Part shown: piece after piece, positions 12,006-24,500 of the stretch
Numbering within the stretch: the stretch's first letter is position 1
How the letters are laid out: each line of letters starts with the position of its first letter
Assembly: GCF_905147045.1 (NCBI RefSeq)
Contig: NC_065896.1
Coordinates: 9,635,001 to 9,699,000 of the forward strand
Length of the DNA: 64,000 bases
Reading direction: 5' to 3'
Source: Nymphalis io
Taxonomy: Eukaryota > Arthropoda > Insecta > Lepidoptera > Nymphalidae
Made by a program: the position numbers and the translations under genes
The notes under the pieces: generated by a model
Seen by the model: the letters and a program-made list of their open reading frames with translations, nothing else
Told to the model about the DNA's origin: nothing
The model's database searches: none

Positions 12006-12315
12006 ATTGTATACAAAAAATAATTGCCAAATGTAATAGAAATCAAATTAAAAAAACATGATGATTAAAATGTAATAAATAAGTTAAGTGGTTTTTTTAC
12101 ATAAATAGTTTTTAACAAAATAACATTATAAAAAACACTTCATCGCAGTAAGCTTGTACTCCGTAATATATAATAATGACTGAGAAACGTAAAATAAAGG
12201 GGAAAGTATCCCACCAGTGATAGCAAGAATTTGTAGAACATAAAAACTATTATCGTACTTGAAATTCACGCAAGTTTTGCACGAAATTTGATAAAATTCA
12301 AATGTCTATAGAGGA

Positions 12316-12352
12316 TGGTGCCCCGTTACTATCAGGTGGCTCATTTGCCCTT
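12316..12352. repeat. Short LINE/SINE 3'-tail relic
   Basis: TTACTATCAGGTGGCTCATTTGCC resembles both the 3' end of the 52-53 kb LINE and that of family A, in a 37-bp isolated scrap. Confidence 0.3.
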
Positions 12353-12591
12353 TCGCAAGGAGTTTAAGAATTTAAGTGTTAAAAGAGTTTGTTTCATACC
12401 TTTATCTATTCCATAGATTGGATCCAAAATAATAATATTTTATAGTATCATTGAAAACAAACGTATTTCTAATTATATAATTTATTCACATATAAGATAA
12501 GACATTTTTTATCATAAATAATATTTTTCAATTAAAATACCCCAAAACATGCAATTCGTAATTCATCATTTAAATCATTATCCAATTCTAG

Positions 12592-13446
12592 TCAATCCTT
12601 GTTACTTTTTGTTCGTTTTGGGCCTTTTTTTGTTAAGTTACCAAATTCTGAAGCTTTTACAGATGTTTTTTCAGATTTATTAAGAAACACATCTACATTA
12701 GGCAAAGGTAAGTGTTTTTTAGGATTCCAAGCATAGTCGCCTTTTTCCATCGTGTTTGCTAAAACTTCCAAAACTTCAATTTGCCCTTCAATTTTAGGCA
12801 GTTCAAACGATATTTTTTGTAACGTTTTTTCCAAATCATAATAAGATTTTTCTATGTGGGTAATGTTATGCTGAAAAAGACAATTTTAATGATATTATTT
12901 TTATTAAAATATGATAAAATCTCCAAAAGAAAAGGTAAGCTGTTAGTACCTATATAGATTAAATAGATAATCTATTTCAGATTTATAATAATTAAACCCT
13001 ATAATAATGACGTGAATGGATTATTCGTGCTTAGTACTGAAGCAAAGAGCCACATAATTGACAACATTATCTGGCTTTTTATTTATATGCAAGCAAACAT
13101 TGAAATCTCAGAATTATTTGTGTAAACTTTACAAGATAACCTGGTTTTATATTAAGTTACCAAACAAGAAGTAAGTATTAAGTTTCTAGAAAATACTCCG
13201 AAACAACGAAAATATTAAATTTACCGTAATATCACGGATTCCTCTGGTTATATTACGGATGTCACATTTCTTGCTACAAATATTGCAATGATAGTCAAGC
13301 ATCAAATACACGATCATAACTAAACTTGTCATTATGATGAAATTGTAGAAATTGCTCAAAAACGATTGTTTTGGCGAACGCGTCACAGGCAACGGTGGAC
13401 GAGCTCGCATTCTTCCTCTACGATTTCTACGGTTGTGGTATTCCAT
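12592..13446 (-). CDS. Gene D: 166-residue single-pass membrane protein with coiled coil, unrecognised
   Basis: On the minus strand exon 1 (13446 down to 13225) and exon 2 (12870 down to 12592) join in phase 0. The protein begins with a very basic segment (RRNRRGRMRARPP), has one hydrophobic segment at about 34-52 (FYNFIIMTSLVMIVYLML) and a small cysteine group (CNICSKKC). Helical heptads cross the intron (DIRNITRGIRDIT / HNITHIEKSYYDLEKTL), and the C-terminus is lysine-rich. On the minus strand an AATAAA lies at about 12481-12486. The basic N-terminus before the span suggests a cytoplasmic N-terminus (inference). No known family. The intron matches those of B and C in position and phase. Confidence 0.65.
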
Positions 13447-15364
13447 GTTTCGCTTTCACCTTTTTTTATATTTATTTACAGCATACCCTTTTTATATTAA
13501 TTTAGATTTTTTACATAGCTTATCTGACAATCGGTATAATTTATATAAGAAAATATGTTTAAAATGTTTTTAACGTCCCATGTCTGTTGTGTTGTAACGG
13601 TGGTGAAATAACCCGGAATTGTACGAAACACAGAAAAGTTTTTGAAAAAATATCTAAGAAATATGTCAAGATGAAATTTATGAAAAAGTTTTTATATAAG
13701 TTCTGTAAAAAATGTCCAATAATTGTATATAATAATATCATGTACGGTTAAATAAACATTGAGTTGGTAGCTAATAACAGCCGATCACATGCGGATTGCT
13801 AAAATCGATTTCCGCTACGTATAATATTTATAACAATAACGTTGGTGTGTATAGCGTGAACACACGAACTCTGAAATTATGAATTGATTCTAGTGCGCAA
13901 TTTTTTTTATAATACGGTTGAATAGGTACCGAATAAATATTTATTTTTAAATTTAATTATTCACACTGCCATGTGAATAAATAATTAAAAATCTCATGAG
14001 TGCATTTTCTTCTTTTGAATCAGACAACTTTCGAGGCAATCTATTAGAAAAATTGTCCTTCAAATCGCTTCTCAACAGCAAAGGACTAAATAAATAAAAT
14101 AGCTGACTTTAAATCCTCCTTTTTCGAAGTCGGCTTAAAATAGATTATTCCAGTATAAATAGTTTTTGAATATGGACTTAAATAAATAAAAAAAAAAACA
14201 TATTTATAAATGTTTTATATTAAAGTAATTTAATTAATTGCCATCTCTTGAAATATTTCGGAACCTTTGAATTTACTAGAAAACTATATGTAAAACTTTT
14301 GAAGGTTCTATCTCACAAGGTAATTTACAATCGCTTTAATAGATGGCGCTTTTAACAAATTACCATTAATTCATGATTATGTATATATTTCAATAATTTG
14401 TTTGAAAATGTTAGTTTCTGTGTATAAATGTATTTTGTTGAATAAGTGAAGTTAATTATAGTAGATACAGTAAAGACTTCATTTGAGAACAATTTGGTCT
14501 TATTTTATTAGATAGTAATACAAATATATAGTTTAATAATTAATATAAAACAAGTATATTAAAGTAATATGGTAGAATTAGAACAAAACCATAGATTAAA
14601 ATTACATACATTCAACAATTTATCAGAATTAAGAGTTTCTGTACTTGACTTCAATCAACAATCTCATGGTTTTAGACTCACCGCCATTTCGTCGAGACGT
14701 CAGAGGGAGAGAGGTAATTGAACGATTGAATGTATCTCTTTCGCTCTCATTGTATTCCATACTTGGTTTTCATTTTACATTTTGAACTTTTAGTGACGGT
14801 AACAATGATTATTTATCGACGAAATTTCTTTTATTATTTTAAAATGTATATTTCATTTTCATTCCCGGCAGCCATTCTTAACTATGTCTGGTCAACTGCT
14901 CAGGAGATATTGTTGTGTGCACAAGCATGTGCAAGAACACATATGTGCTCTATTACTTTATTTACATTACGGCTATAATCCTATATAAATATCTTAAATT
15001 GTTCAAGCACAGGAAAATTTTGTCCAGTCCAGTTTACATTGAGGCAGTCAACTGGATGTAAAAATTTGTATTTTGTGTGACGGTGATTTTTTGATAATCA
15101 TGTCAGTCAATAAAGTTAAGTATATATGATAAATTATGTGTCAGAATGTTTTATTACACATTATTACAGCTTTAAACTAAAACTAATTTATACATTGGTA
15201 TAATTTGTACAGCAAAATACTTCTAAGTTAAACTCAAACTTTTTTTTAATGTATCGCTTAATAATAATAAATAAATAAAAATAATAATATTATATAAATA
15301 AAAACAAAACATTTTAAAACATAGGTGTATTATTTAGTTACATAATTAGAATGCTTAATATCGA
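13447..15364. other. Intergenic stretch between gene D and Chd64
   Basis: AT-rich, with no supported exon. A somewhat GC-richer patch at about 14660-14760 has the look of an old transposon end (GACGTCAGAGGGAGAGAGG, TCTCTTTCGCTCTC), but I could not assign it. Confidence 0.35.
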
Positions 15365-15583
15365 TAATATAAAAACTCGCATCACTTCTCCGAGTCGTGC
15401 ACCGGCCGGCCGCGCTGCATGATGTCATTCATCAGCACACACTCACACATCGAACAGGTCACTCGACCGCGCGCCTGTTTACATTACGACTAAGCTCCTT
15501 CTGTACGCGGTGACTTCACGGCGACAACCCGTGTCTGTGATTTATATTTAATAATTTATTGTACAAAATAGTTAAGTTATAAA
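15365..15583 (+). promoter_or_regulatory. Likely promoter and 5' untranslated region of Chd64
   Basis: A locally GC-rich patch at 15385-15530 (GCACCGGCCGGCCGCGCTG, CGACCGCGCGCC) directly upstream of the Chd64 start codon stands out against the AT-rich surroundings. No TATA box was found at a proper distance, so a TATA-less promoter is inferred. Confidence 0.45.
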
Positions 15584-18500
15584 ATGGCCAACAACAGGGC
15601 CGCGAAGTCTGGATTTGCCGCAGAAGCTCAGAGAAAGGTGAGTAAAAATTCCCTAGATTTAAGTCGAGTTGTTTGTTACTCTTAGTGGAAATATATATCT
15701 AGTTGGCCTAACGCGGCATAGTTTTGCGAATTGTGTCATACGTATTGATTGGGATGCTGGGTGGTCCAGATCGGTTACAAGGGCTCGGCCATGACCTATA
15801 TTTAGAGCAATATTATTTTACAAAAAACTACATATTATATCCCATTGTTACCATTAATTCTAATCGGAATTTATTAAAAAAAACACGTTTAATGCTTTTC
15901 TCTCTAAAAATATAAAATGCATACAAAATATAGCGTTATAAATAATTTGAATTTCGAATCAATCTCCCTACCCACACTAACGAACTCATCGTTACACGCA
16001 CATAGAACACGAGGTATCCAAATGGCCGAAAAACTGGTTTGCTCAATATAAAAAATTCGAGTACCTAGGTATAACCTCTACAGGTATATGTGTGGTACCT
16101 GGTATAAACGTGGCTTTTGCTTGATGACATATCATGGAATTTTAGATAAATTCAATTCTAAACTATACAAGCGCGATCTATAACTATATCACAGTTATAA
16201 TAAAAGCGTTACAACGCTTCCTTGTTAGAGAATTCAAACAATCACATTAAGCATTAAACTGATTACTATACTTACTTGGAATGGTTTATTTTGTCGTTAA
16301 ACCTATTTGTAATTAACTACATTTAAACATTACCGGTTTTTATCTAATGGGTGTGTTCCTTTACGCCTTTTTAAATGAGCATTAATAGAAATTAATAAAA
16401 ACTTATTTCTCTTTGTATACGATACTGCTTAATTATAATAAAGGTATGTGTCGCGAAGACGGTAGAAATGATTCGATCATTTGTTTTTACAACAAACAAA
16501 CTATAATAAGTAATGATGTAATACTCCCAAACGTGACTAACAATTTAATATGTAATTGAAATAATACAATTCAAACAAATGTAAACGAGTAGGTTTAGTA
16601 ATTACTAAGCTAAAGTTTAACCAAGAAGAAAAAGTAATTTGTGTTTATAATGCTCTTCGTGCTTCTATGAACGAAAACATCGTGAGGAAACTGTATAATA
16701 TGTCGGATGAAGTCGCCATAAGTATCCGCCAACCCACATTTAAGCATGGTGGAGTAATCTCCATTCTCAAGAGGAGGCCTTTGCACTGTGGTGAATCTAC
16801 ACGATGCTATTTCATACATTCAGAGTTGAGTTTCATACACTATAATTACTGTAGTGTTTTCAGCTCTTACATACTTTACCTATATTAAAAAACCTTTTAT
16901 GTATTTAATGTTGATGCTAGCGTGCGTAAAAATGTTTTTGTTCTTGCCAAGAAAATTCCAATGTATCGTCACTGCGAAGCTGAGGTTTTGCATTTTAAAG
17001 AAGCTAGACTATTTACATTCATGTTCATGCCTGACTCGCCTGAGGCAAGGAATTATGAAATTGCTTGAAATCCTAAATACAAATCGAGCATTATTCAAAT
17101 AAAATCGCACAGTCGACCCTTGGAAGCATAAAAAACAAGATACGACAACAAATTGACTACCATTCAAACTTATACAATAAATTCAAATATATAAGTTAAT
17201 ATCTTAAAGACTTATGCAGTAATAAATTGAGAAATATTCATGTTATCATAAATAGGTCCAACGTCTTCTAACACTGACGTAATTTGTATTATTGGGTTAA
17301 TATCGTCAGTTATTTTTCGTTGATAACGCACGTCGTAACTCATTATCAGCGGGTTCATGAATTCCAAATAACTTACCGGAATTAAAATGTCCAGTAAGAT
17401 ATATAAATAAGAGTACCTAAAATAAAATAATTGCTACTTAAATAATAAGTAACTAGAATTCGCCCGCGTGTTTGGGGGAGAGGGGCGGTTATTTGGTAAA
17501 AAAATTAGCTTATGTCCGTTTTTAAGGTTAAAACTTGCTTCGTAACAAATTTTATCAAAAAGTGGTTTATCTTTGAAAGCGTGACACGCAGCAGAATTAC
17601 TTTCGCATTTATAATATTTGTATGGATAATTGTCATTATAATAAATCTAAACATATGGGTAAACTGACGAAAAATTTTGAACGAATCATTTAATTTAGTT
17701 ACATAAGGCATACAATTTCTATAGTTTATAAAATCTTTCAGTTAGTAGGCTTATAATTTGACTAAAATTAGTTCTTTTTATTATTAATAATATATTCCGT
17801 TCATAAATCAGCTTACAATCTAACTAACTAAATTAACGATCCTTATAATTATCCAGTAACATATGCATTTGAATATTAAAGTTATAATATTTTTTTAGCG
17901 GTCAGTAATATTTTGCGTTACGTGTAAATTGCGCAGACGCCTTATTACCGAATACGGTCATTGGCCTCACTCTTGTCTCAACATAAAATTAAATATACAA
18001 GCAAAGTGTTGATAACCGTTTATTAGTGCTCGTATTTTTCGGTACATAAGACTTTTCGTAGGTACATAAATATAATAATTTGTAATTGGTAAAAGGTGTT
18101 TTTAACGGCAGCGCATCTCTTCCTGTTAATGCCGTTCTGGGTCAAGGAGAATCGGTCAACAATTCCGACCGGTTTTTATTAACCAAATAAGACTTGTTAT
18201 GCATCGATGATGGTAACTGTGCAGCAGCTACGGAGCTTACTTAATAAAGTTATGAAAAAAAAAGAAATCTCAGTTCTGATAATAATAATATACATAAAAA
18301 GATCAATTTACTATAATTCAAGTATCGGTTATAGGTAATAAACGAATACATACTGCATAATACATAATGTATGCAGTTCTTTGACAGGGTTTTATAAATA
18401 TATTTTAGAAAACTATTTTATCCTAAATTGGAAAATTTTAGATGTTTAATATAAATTGTTCGTTTAATTTAATATATTATTGTTTTTACTTGAATGATGT

Positions 18501-21500
18501 TTCGTTAATTTATCAATTAAGTAGGCAAAGGTCAATTATCTTTAATCTTTAATTAATTGAGTTTGTTTTTTTTTAATTTTAATTTAATTAATATTACCAT
18601 TATTTAAGATTAAGGAGGCATCGTCACTAGTTTATCTTTTTTTTTGTTTTATTTAATTATGTACGCAGAATACCTTACCGTATTTCATTACAGTCGGATG
18701 CAGTCTAGGCATAGATAACAAACATACAAACAATCATTTCATCAAAAAAGAAGATATACATTATTAGCGTCACTCATAAAAATCACAAACATACAATTAC
18801 AATGTGCTTTAATTACAACGAAAACATATTTGATTTGCCGACGTATTAAAATAACAAAACTTCTTGTTAACTAAACTTAAAAAAGTATATTATGCTAATA
18901 ACAGATAATTCAAAAAGTGCAAACACGGAATCCATTCAATGCTAATTCGAGGCCGGATTCACATGAGAAAAAATATCTTGTCGACATTAAATGATGTTTA
19001 AATTTTAAACGTTTAGACATACATATAAAACTCAAACAGATGTTCAATTAGTGTCAAAGGATTTATTCTATACTAATTCAACAAGACGATGAGTCATAAA
19101 AGGCACGGTTCAGTTACAACACCAAACCGCACCTTATAAGGTATGGCCTTTACGCTGGACGTATTTATAAGGTTTAAATATAGGTTACTTTCAAAACTCT
19201 ACCATATGTTCGAGATTGACACTACCAAATTTCTCTTTCGCAACATTGATTTAACTATTGTCGTTTAGAAGTAAGACAATCTAGCTGTTCAGTCTAAGCG
19301 TGAGAGATAGACGACGACGAGGTAACGAAAGCTGAATACTATAAACTAATAAAAAAAACTATTAAAAAAAATAGCAATCGAAGTAGGAAAGTCACTGCGA
19401 AGTATTTATATGTGTTTTGGAAGTTTTTTTTAACTTAGATTTACGCTTTACTTGACTACCTTAATATTTATTATACCTTTCGGTTCTGAAGTATATTTTA
19501 ATATCGAATTTTATATATATTTTATAATATTAATAATGAACAGGATTGTGGTGGTGGTGTCTGATCAATAGAACTATTCCATCCGACTGGTAGGATTCGT
19601 AAGACTTGGTTCGACTAAGGCATTCTTGTTAAGTGCATTGATCAATCAAATATGCGTCTCAACCAACCGTATGGTCGTTAGGACCCAATCCACTAGCAAA
19701 TGCAATCGAAATAGGTACTGTTTTCTTCAATCAGCCCTTAAGTATGCCAAATATTATTTTATACAGATTACAAACTGCGCCAACGTTTTCTTCATTAGGA
19801 TTAAGGCAAGTGAATAATGATGAGCCATGAAACGATTTATCGTACAATACAAGTAACTTACTGGTGGTAGGGCTTTGTGCAAGCTCGTCTGGGTAGGTAC
19901 CACCCACTCATCAGATATTCTACCGCAAAACAGCAATACTTGATATTGTTGTGTTCCGGTTTGAAGGGTGAGTGAGCCAGTGTAATTACAGGCACAAGGG
20001 ACATAAAATCTTAGTTCCCAAGGTTGGTGGTGCATTTGCGCGACATGTGCGATGGTTGACATTTCTTACAATGCCAATATCTAAGGGCGTTTGGTGACCA
20101 CATACCATCAGGTGGCCCATATGCTCGTCCACCTTCCTTTTCTTTAAAAATAAAAAAAATAAACGATAATTGGATGTGATCATTAACTACTAATTTTTCA
20201 TTAAAATTTTTATCATCGTTGTATTTAAATTCTACGAGTGGTATTTCATTATATATTAAGAATCTAGTAATATTGCATTGAACGTGTCTGACGAGAGGCC
20301 TCATGCTCGTATTGACCCCATTCCTGCTTCCTTTTTGATCAATGTTAAACCATTGTAGGCGAAGACCACTGCAATGTCAATAGCGCAATAGTTAACAGGC
20401 CCTCTAGTGATGTAAAAGTCGCAGGTTCGATCCCGACCACTTCGGCTTTACGCTTAAGTGGAAGGGTAAATAGGAATACTAGTAATTTTCTTAACACGGG
20501 CATCGCTCATATATTCTTTTCCTTTTATTAAAAAAAAAAAACAAACGTTCCGATGAAATCCGTTAATGTTGAGTCATAGCTATTTGCGTCTTTAGACGTT
20601 ATGTCATTTAAGTCTTGCATCTTAATCATGTAGAGATTGGGTATGAAAGAGCACTCTCAGTGGCTTTAGTAATCCCTACATATGTGACCTTCGTTAGCAG
20701 CTGCGGCGCCAATAATGTGATTTAATACATCTATAAATACATATATAAATGAATAACTGACTGGTTGGTATATCAAATAACAGCCCAAACAACTGGGACT
20801 AGCACCATGAGTATTTGCATACTAGTAAACATTGTAAGTTAAGACTAAGTAAGAATTTAATCCCTTATACAATGATAAAGAGGATGAAACTTTGTTGAAA
20901 TCCTTCATTTTTGAAAAAAGAGCTATGGAAATTGGTACTTTACAATTTTGAATCATGACGCGAAGCAGGTAAATAACATAAGTATACAACAATAGTGACA
21001 TCGATGAAATTAGTATTAGTAGGAATATTTCTTTGTTATATTGTATTTAGTTTGGATATGACGTCGACATATAAATTAAGGATTTCATTATCATAATATT
21101 CACGGTTAATATTTAAACACAAATCAACGTATTGGTATAAATATGTAAATGTTTTAACACATAAATAAATGAATAAATTTACTAGGCAGGTGTTACAAAA
21201 ATGTTCAAAGAGGACATAGCCAACAAGAAACGACTTCCTCTTTCTCCTAACACAAATTAGATAACGCTTTGGAATATTAATGAAAGGAGCTATTTAACGA
21301 TCTTATCGGTCAGTCCTATCAACTTGTTGCGTTAAAATATACCGTCGTTTGCGATGAGGTATTCGACATACATATTTAAATATTTGTGTTCAAATTAAAC
21401 GAAAGGTAAATTCGAGAAATTTCTTATTATTATTTTTTGTTCTCCATATTGTTTAGATATAACAGAATTAAAAACATGTTTAAATAATATTAACCAAATA

Positions 21501-24500
21501 GTTTTTAGTGTCTCGAAACCAGGATAATTTTGAATAAACAATATGACCTAATGTATTACTGAATAACTATAAATAGCTAGAAATTCTAACTATCCACATT
21601 TCAATAAGGCCATTGATAACATTGACCTACAACATTATTCCATAAAAGGATACTGTTTAATATTCTTATTAGACGACCAATGAACACACGAAACGAATGA
21701 GGTTTACGTTGAAACCGCTTGCTTTTTTTTGCCAACGATTCGTCTGAAAATTTCTGAGTCACGTTTGAATCCTTCGTCAATTGCGTCATCGCACGCGTGA
21801 GTTAATTTTTGGTATCATGGTTCCGAGCAATTACACAATTTACTTATAAATATTTTACTAATCAAAGAGTAATTAAATTCGAAGTAATGTTTTGAGGCAA
21901 ATCGCACGTTTAAAACAATTACGAAAGATTGAAAATATGCATTGTTGATATGATTTCTCAATTTTTTAATACGTTCTAAGTATTTTTTTTTTATCTAACT
22001 AAAAGCCTTCTGTCGTTCTAGTCTTTATGAATATACGGATGTTGTTATTACGTTAATAATATTTTTTTTTTTAATAATAAAGTTTATTGTTTCAAAGTTA
22101 ACTCGTCTAATATAATTATTTTAATAAGGTAGTCTTAGTACTGTCCCTTCTTACCAGTAACCGGGGAATTTGAAATCATAATTCATAACGCAAACGATGA
22201 CTCGCATTGAAAAAATTTTAATGAACCGTGCTATATAATTTTTATGGGTAAGCAATATTTGTATACATTACATTTTAAACAGAATGCGGTTTTTGTTATG
22301 TAAATTTTACGAAATGTTATGATAAATAGTAATTTTCGCCCATAACTTGTGCAAACATACATACTTGGTTAAAAAAAAAACCTAAACTTTCGCATATTTA
22401 TATTCGGCCTTATTTATTATTATTACCACTGTTTATTGTTGTTTAGTTAAACAACTATTTCTCTCTTTCTATCATCATTGATTTGGCATTCGAAAGAAGA
22501 AGACAGCATTGTGGAAATCCACTCCCAAAAGGCCTATAGGTAAATTAGACCTTAACATGAAAACTATACCCTGGTTATTAAATAAAAGTCGTAAAGGGAA
22601 TTAACTTAACCTGTTTTAATGATAAATGCCCATTTTTATCTGAATTAATCACATTTGTGTTTGTAACAGTTACGTAATTAATATATTATCATATTTACAT
22701 ATGATATATTGCGGTCAGTTAGATAAAAAACCCTTTATAACCCTTTTAATTAATTAATTATTTAAGACTGCCTGGTTGGTCTAGTAGTTTTTTTTTTTAT
22801 ATAATAGGAAAGCGGACGAGCATACGGGCCACCTGATGGTAAGTGGTCCAAACGCCCTTAGACATTGGCATTGTAAGAAATGTCAACCATCGCTTACATA
22901 GCCAATGCGCCACCAACCTTGGGAACTAAGATTTTATGTCCCTTGTGCCTGTAATTACACTGGCTCACTCACCCTTCAAACCGGAACACAACAGTATCAA
23001 GTACTGCTATTTTGCGATAGAATATCTGATGAGTGGGTGGTACCTACCCAGACGAGCTTGCACAAAGCCCTACCACCAGTAAAATGTTTCTTTAATGATT
23101 ATTGCTTAATGAATGATTAAAGTTAATGCTTTTTTAATTAATGGAAAAAAAAGGAAGAGAATCGAAATCCTTCAATATGTTTATTTATATTTTATATATA
23201 TTGTAATATATAATTTTCTCGGAATGCGTTAGCCTGTTTTCGCCTTAAGCATCTGAGAGTTACAGAACAAATGTGAGTCAGCCGGTTTTCCGAAAAAGGA
23301 AGTCATTATTGGACTTTCGACCTATATTCAACTTTTCAAACAAATATATAAAGTTTTATATAGTATATTACTAAGATACAAATAAAAAATGTATTCGAAA
23401 CATATATTTTATTTCACCATCAATGTTCATGACGTCCGGCAATAAAATAGCATCCAGGATTAAAATTCTTCATAAAATTCACTTTGTCCCCTTACAGTAC
23501 AGTACAGTAACAGCCTGTTAATGTCCCACTGCTGGGCTAAGGCCTCCTCTCCCTTTTGAGGAGAAGGTTTGGAGCTTATTCCACCACGCTGCTCCAATGT
23601 AGGTTGGTAGAATACACAAATGCATAATTTCAATGAAATTAGACACATGCAATTTTCCTCAGGATGTTTTCCGTCACCGTCAAGCACGAGATGAATTATA
23701 TACAAAAATTCAGTGGCGGGCAACCAGCCCGGGTTTGAACCCACGATCATTGGTTAAGATTCACGCGTTCTAACCACTTATCATTTTTCAGTTCATCGGC
23801 TTTTCTCCCCTTGGTTTTTCTTTATCAAAGACATATTAATACATCTAAATATTAATAAAAAATCGTCAATGTCGACAATTGGGCAAACAGTGTTTTTTTC
23901 GAAATATGTTGTTCTTTGCGCGAGCCTAATTTTAAAATTTCTTAACCTTTAGCGGTAAAATTGATTTCATTCTATAACACTTTCGAGAAAATTCTAAATT
24001 TATCTCGTGATGAATATTCCTGTGGATCGACGTCCCTTTCTAGAGGTCGCATTCGACTACGCGCTCTACATACCTAACTTGTTTATTTATACAACATATA
24101 TGTCTAAAATATCGTTCATGGATTTCATCACACATCTGATGTTTTCATTATGTAGTCTGTGACATTCGCTACACTTCTAGAAATCTAGCAACATCTTATT
24201 TGTCAACATTGATTTCGCATTAGGTACTCTGTAACATAGTCGGGTTATAAAATTACTAGTTTCGGGCCCCGGCTTCGCTCAAGTATGAGGAGGGAAGGTA
24301 TTTTGTATGCAAAATTTCATGATGATTGGTTGAGTAGTTAAGACGTGAAAGCGTAACAAACAAACAAACGCACTTTCGCATTTATAATATTAGTAAGGAT
24401 GACTATATGTATAATATGGATATATCTTAGCAGAAAAAAAGAGTACCTACCTAATTCTGTAACGTAATCAGATTAAAGAAATCATCGTGATTAAAAAAAT

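Noticed and set aside
19754..20062. Open frame on minus with WELRFYVPCACNYTGSL
   Set aside because: The same frame recurs wherever family A is found (22905, 30431, 35752, 55938). It is repeat sequence read in one frame, not a gene.
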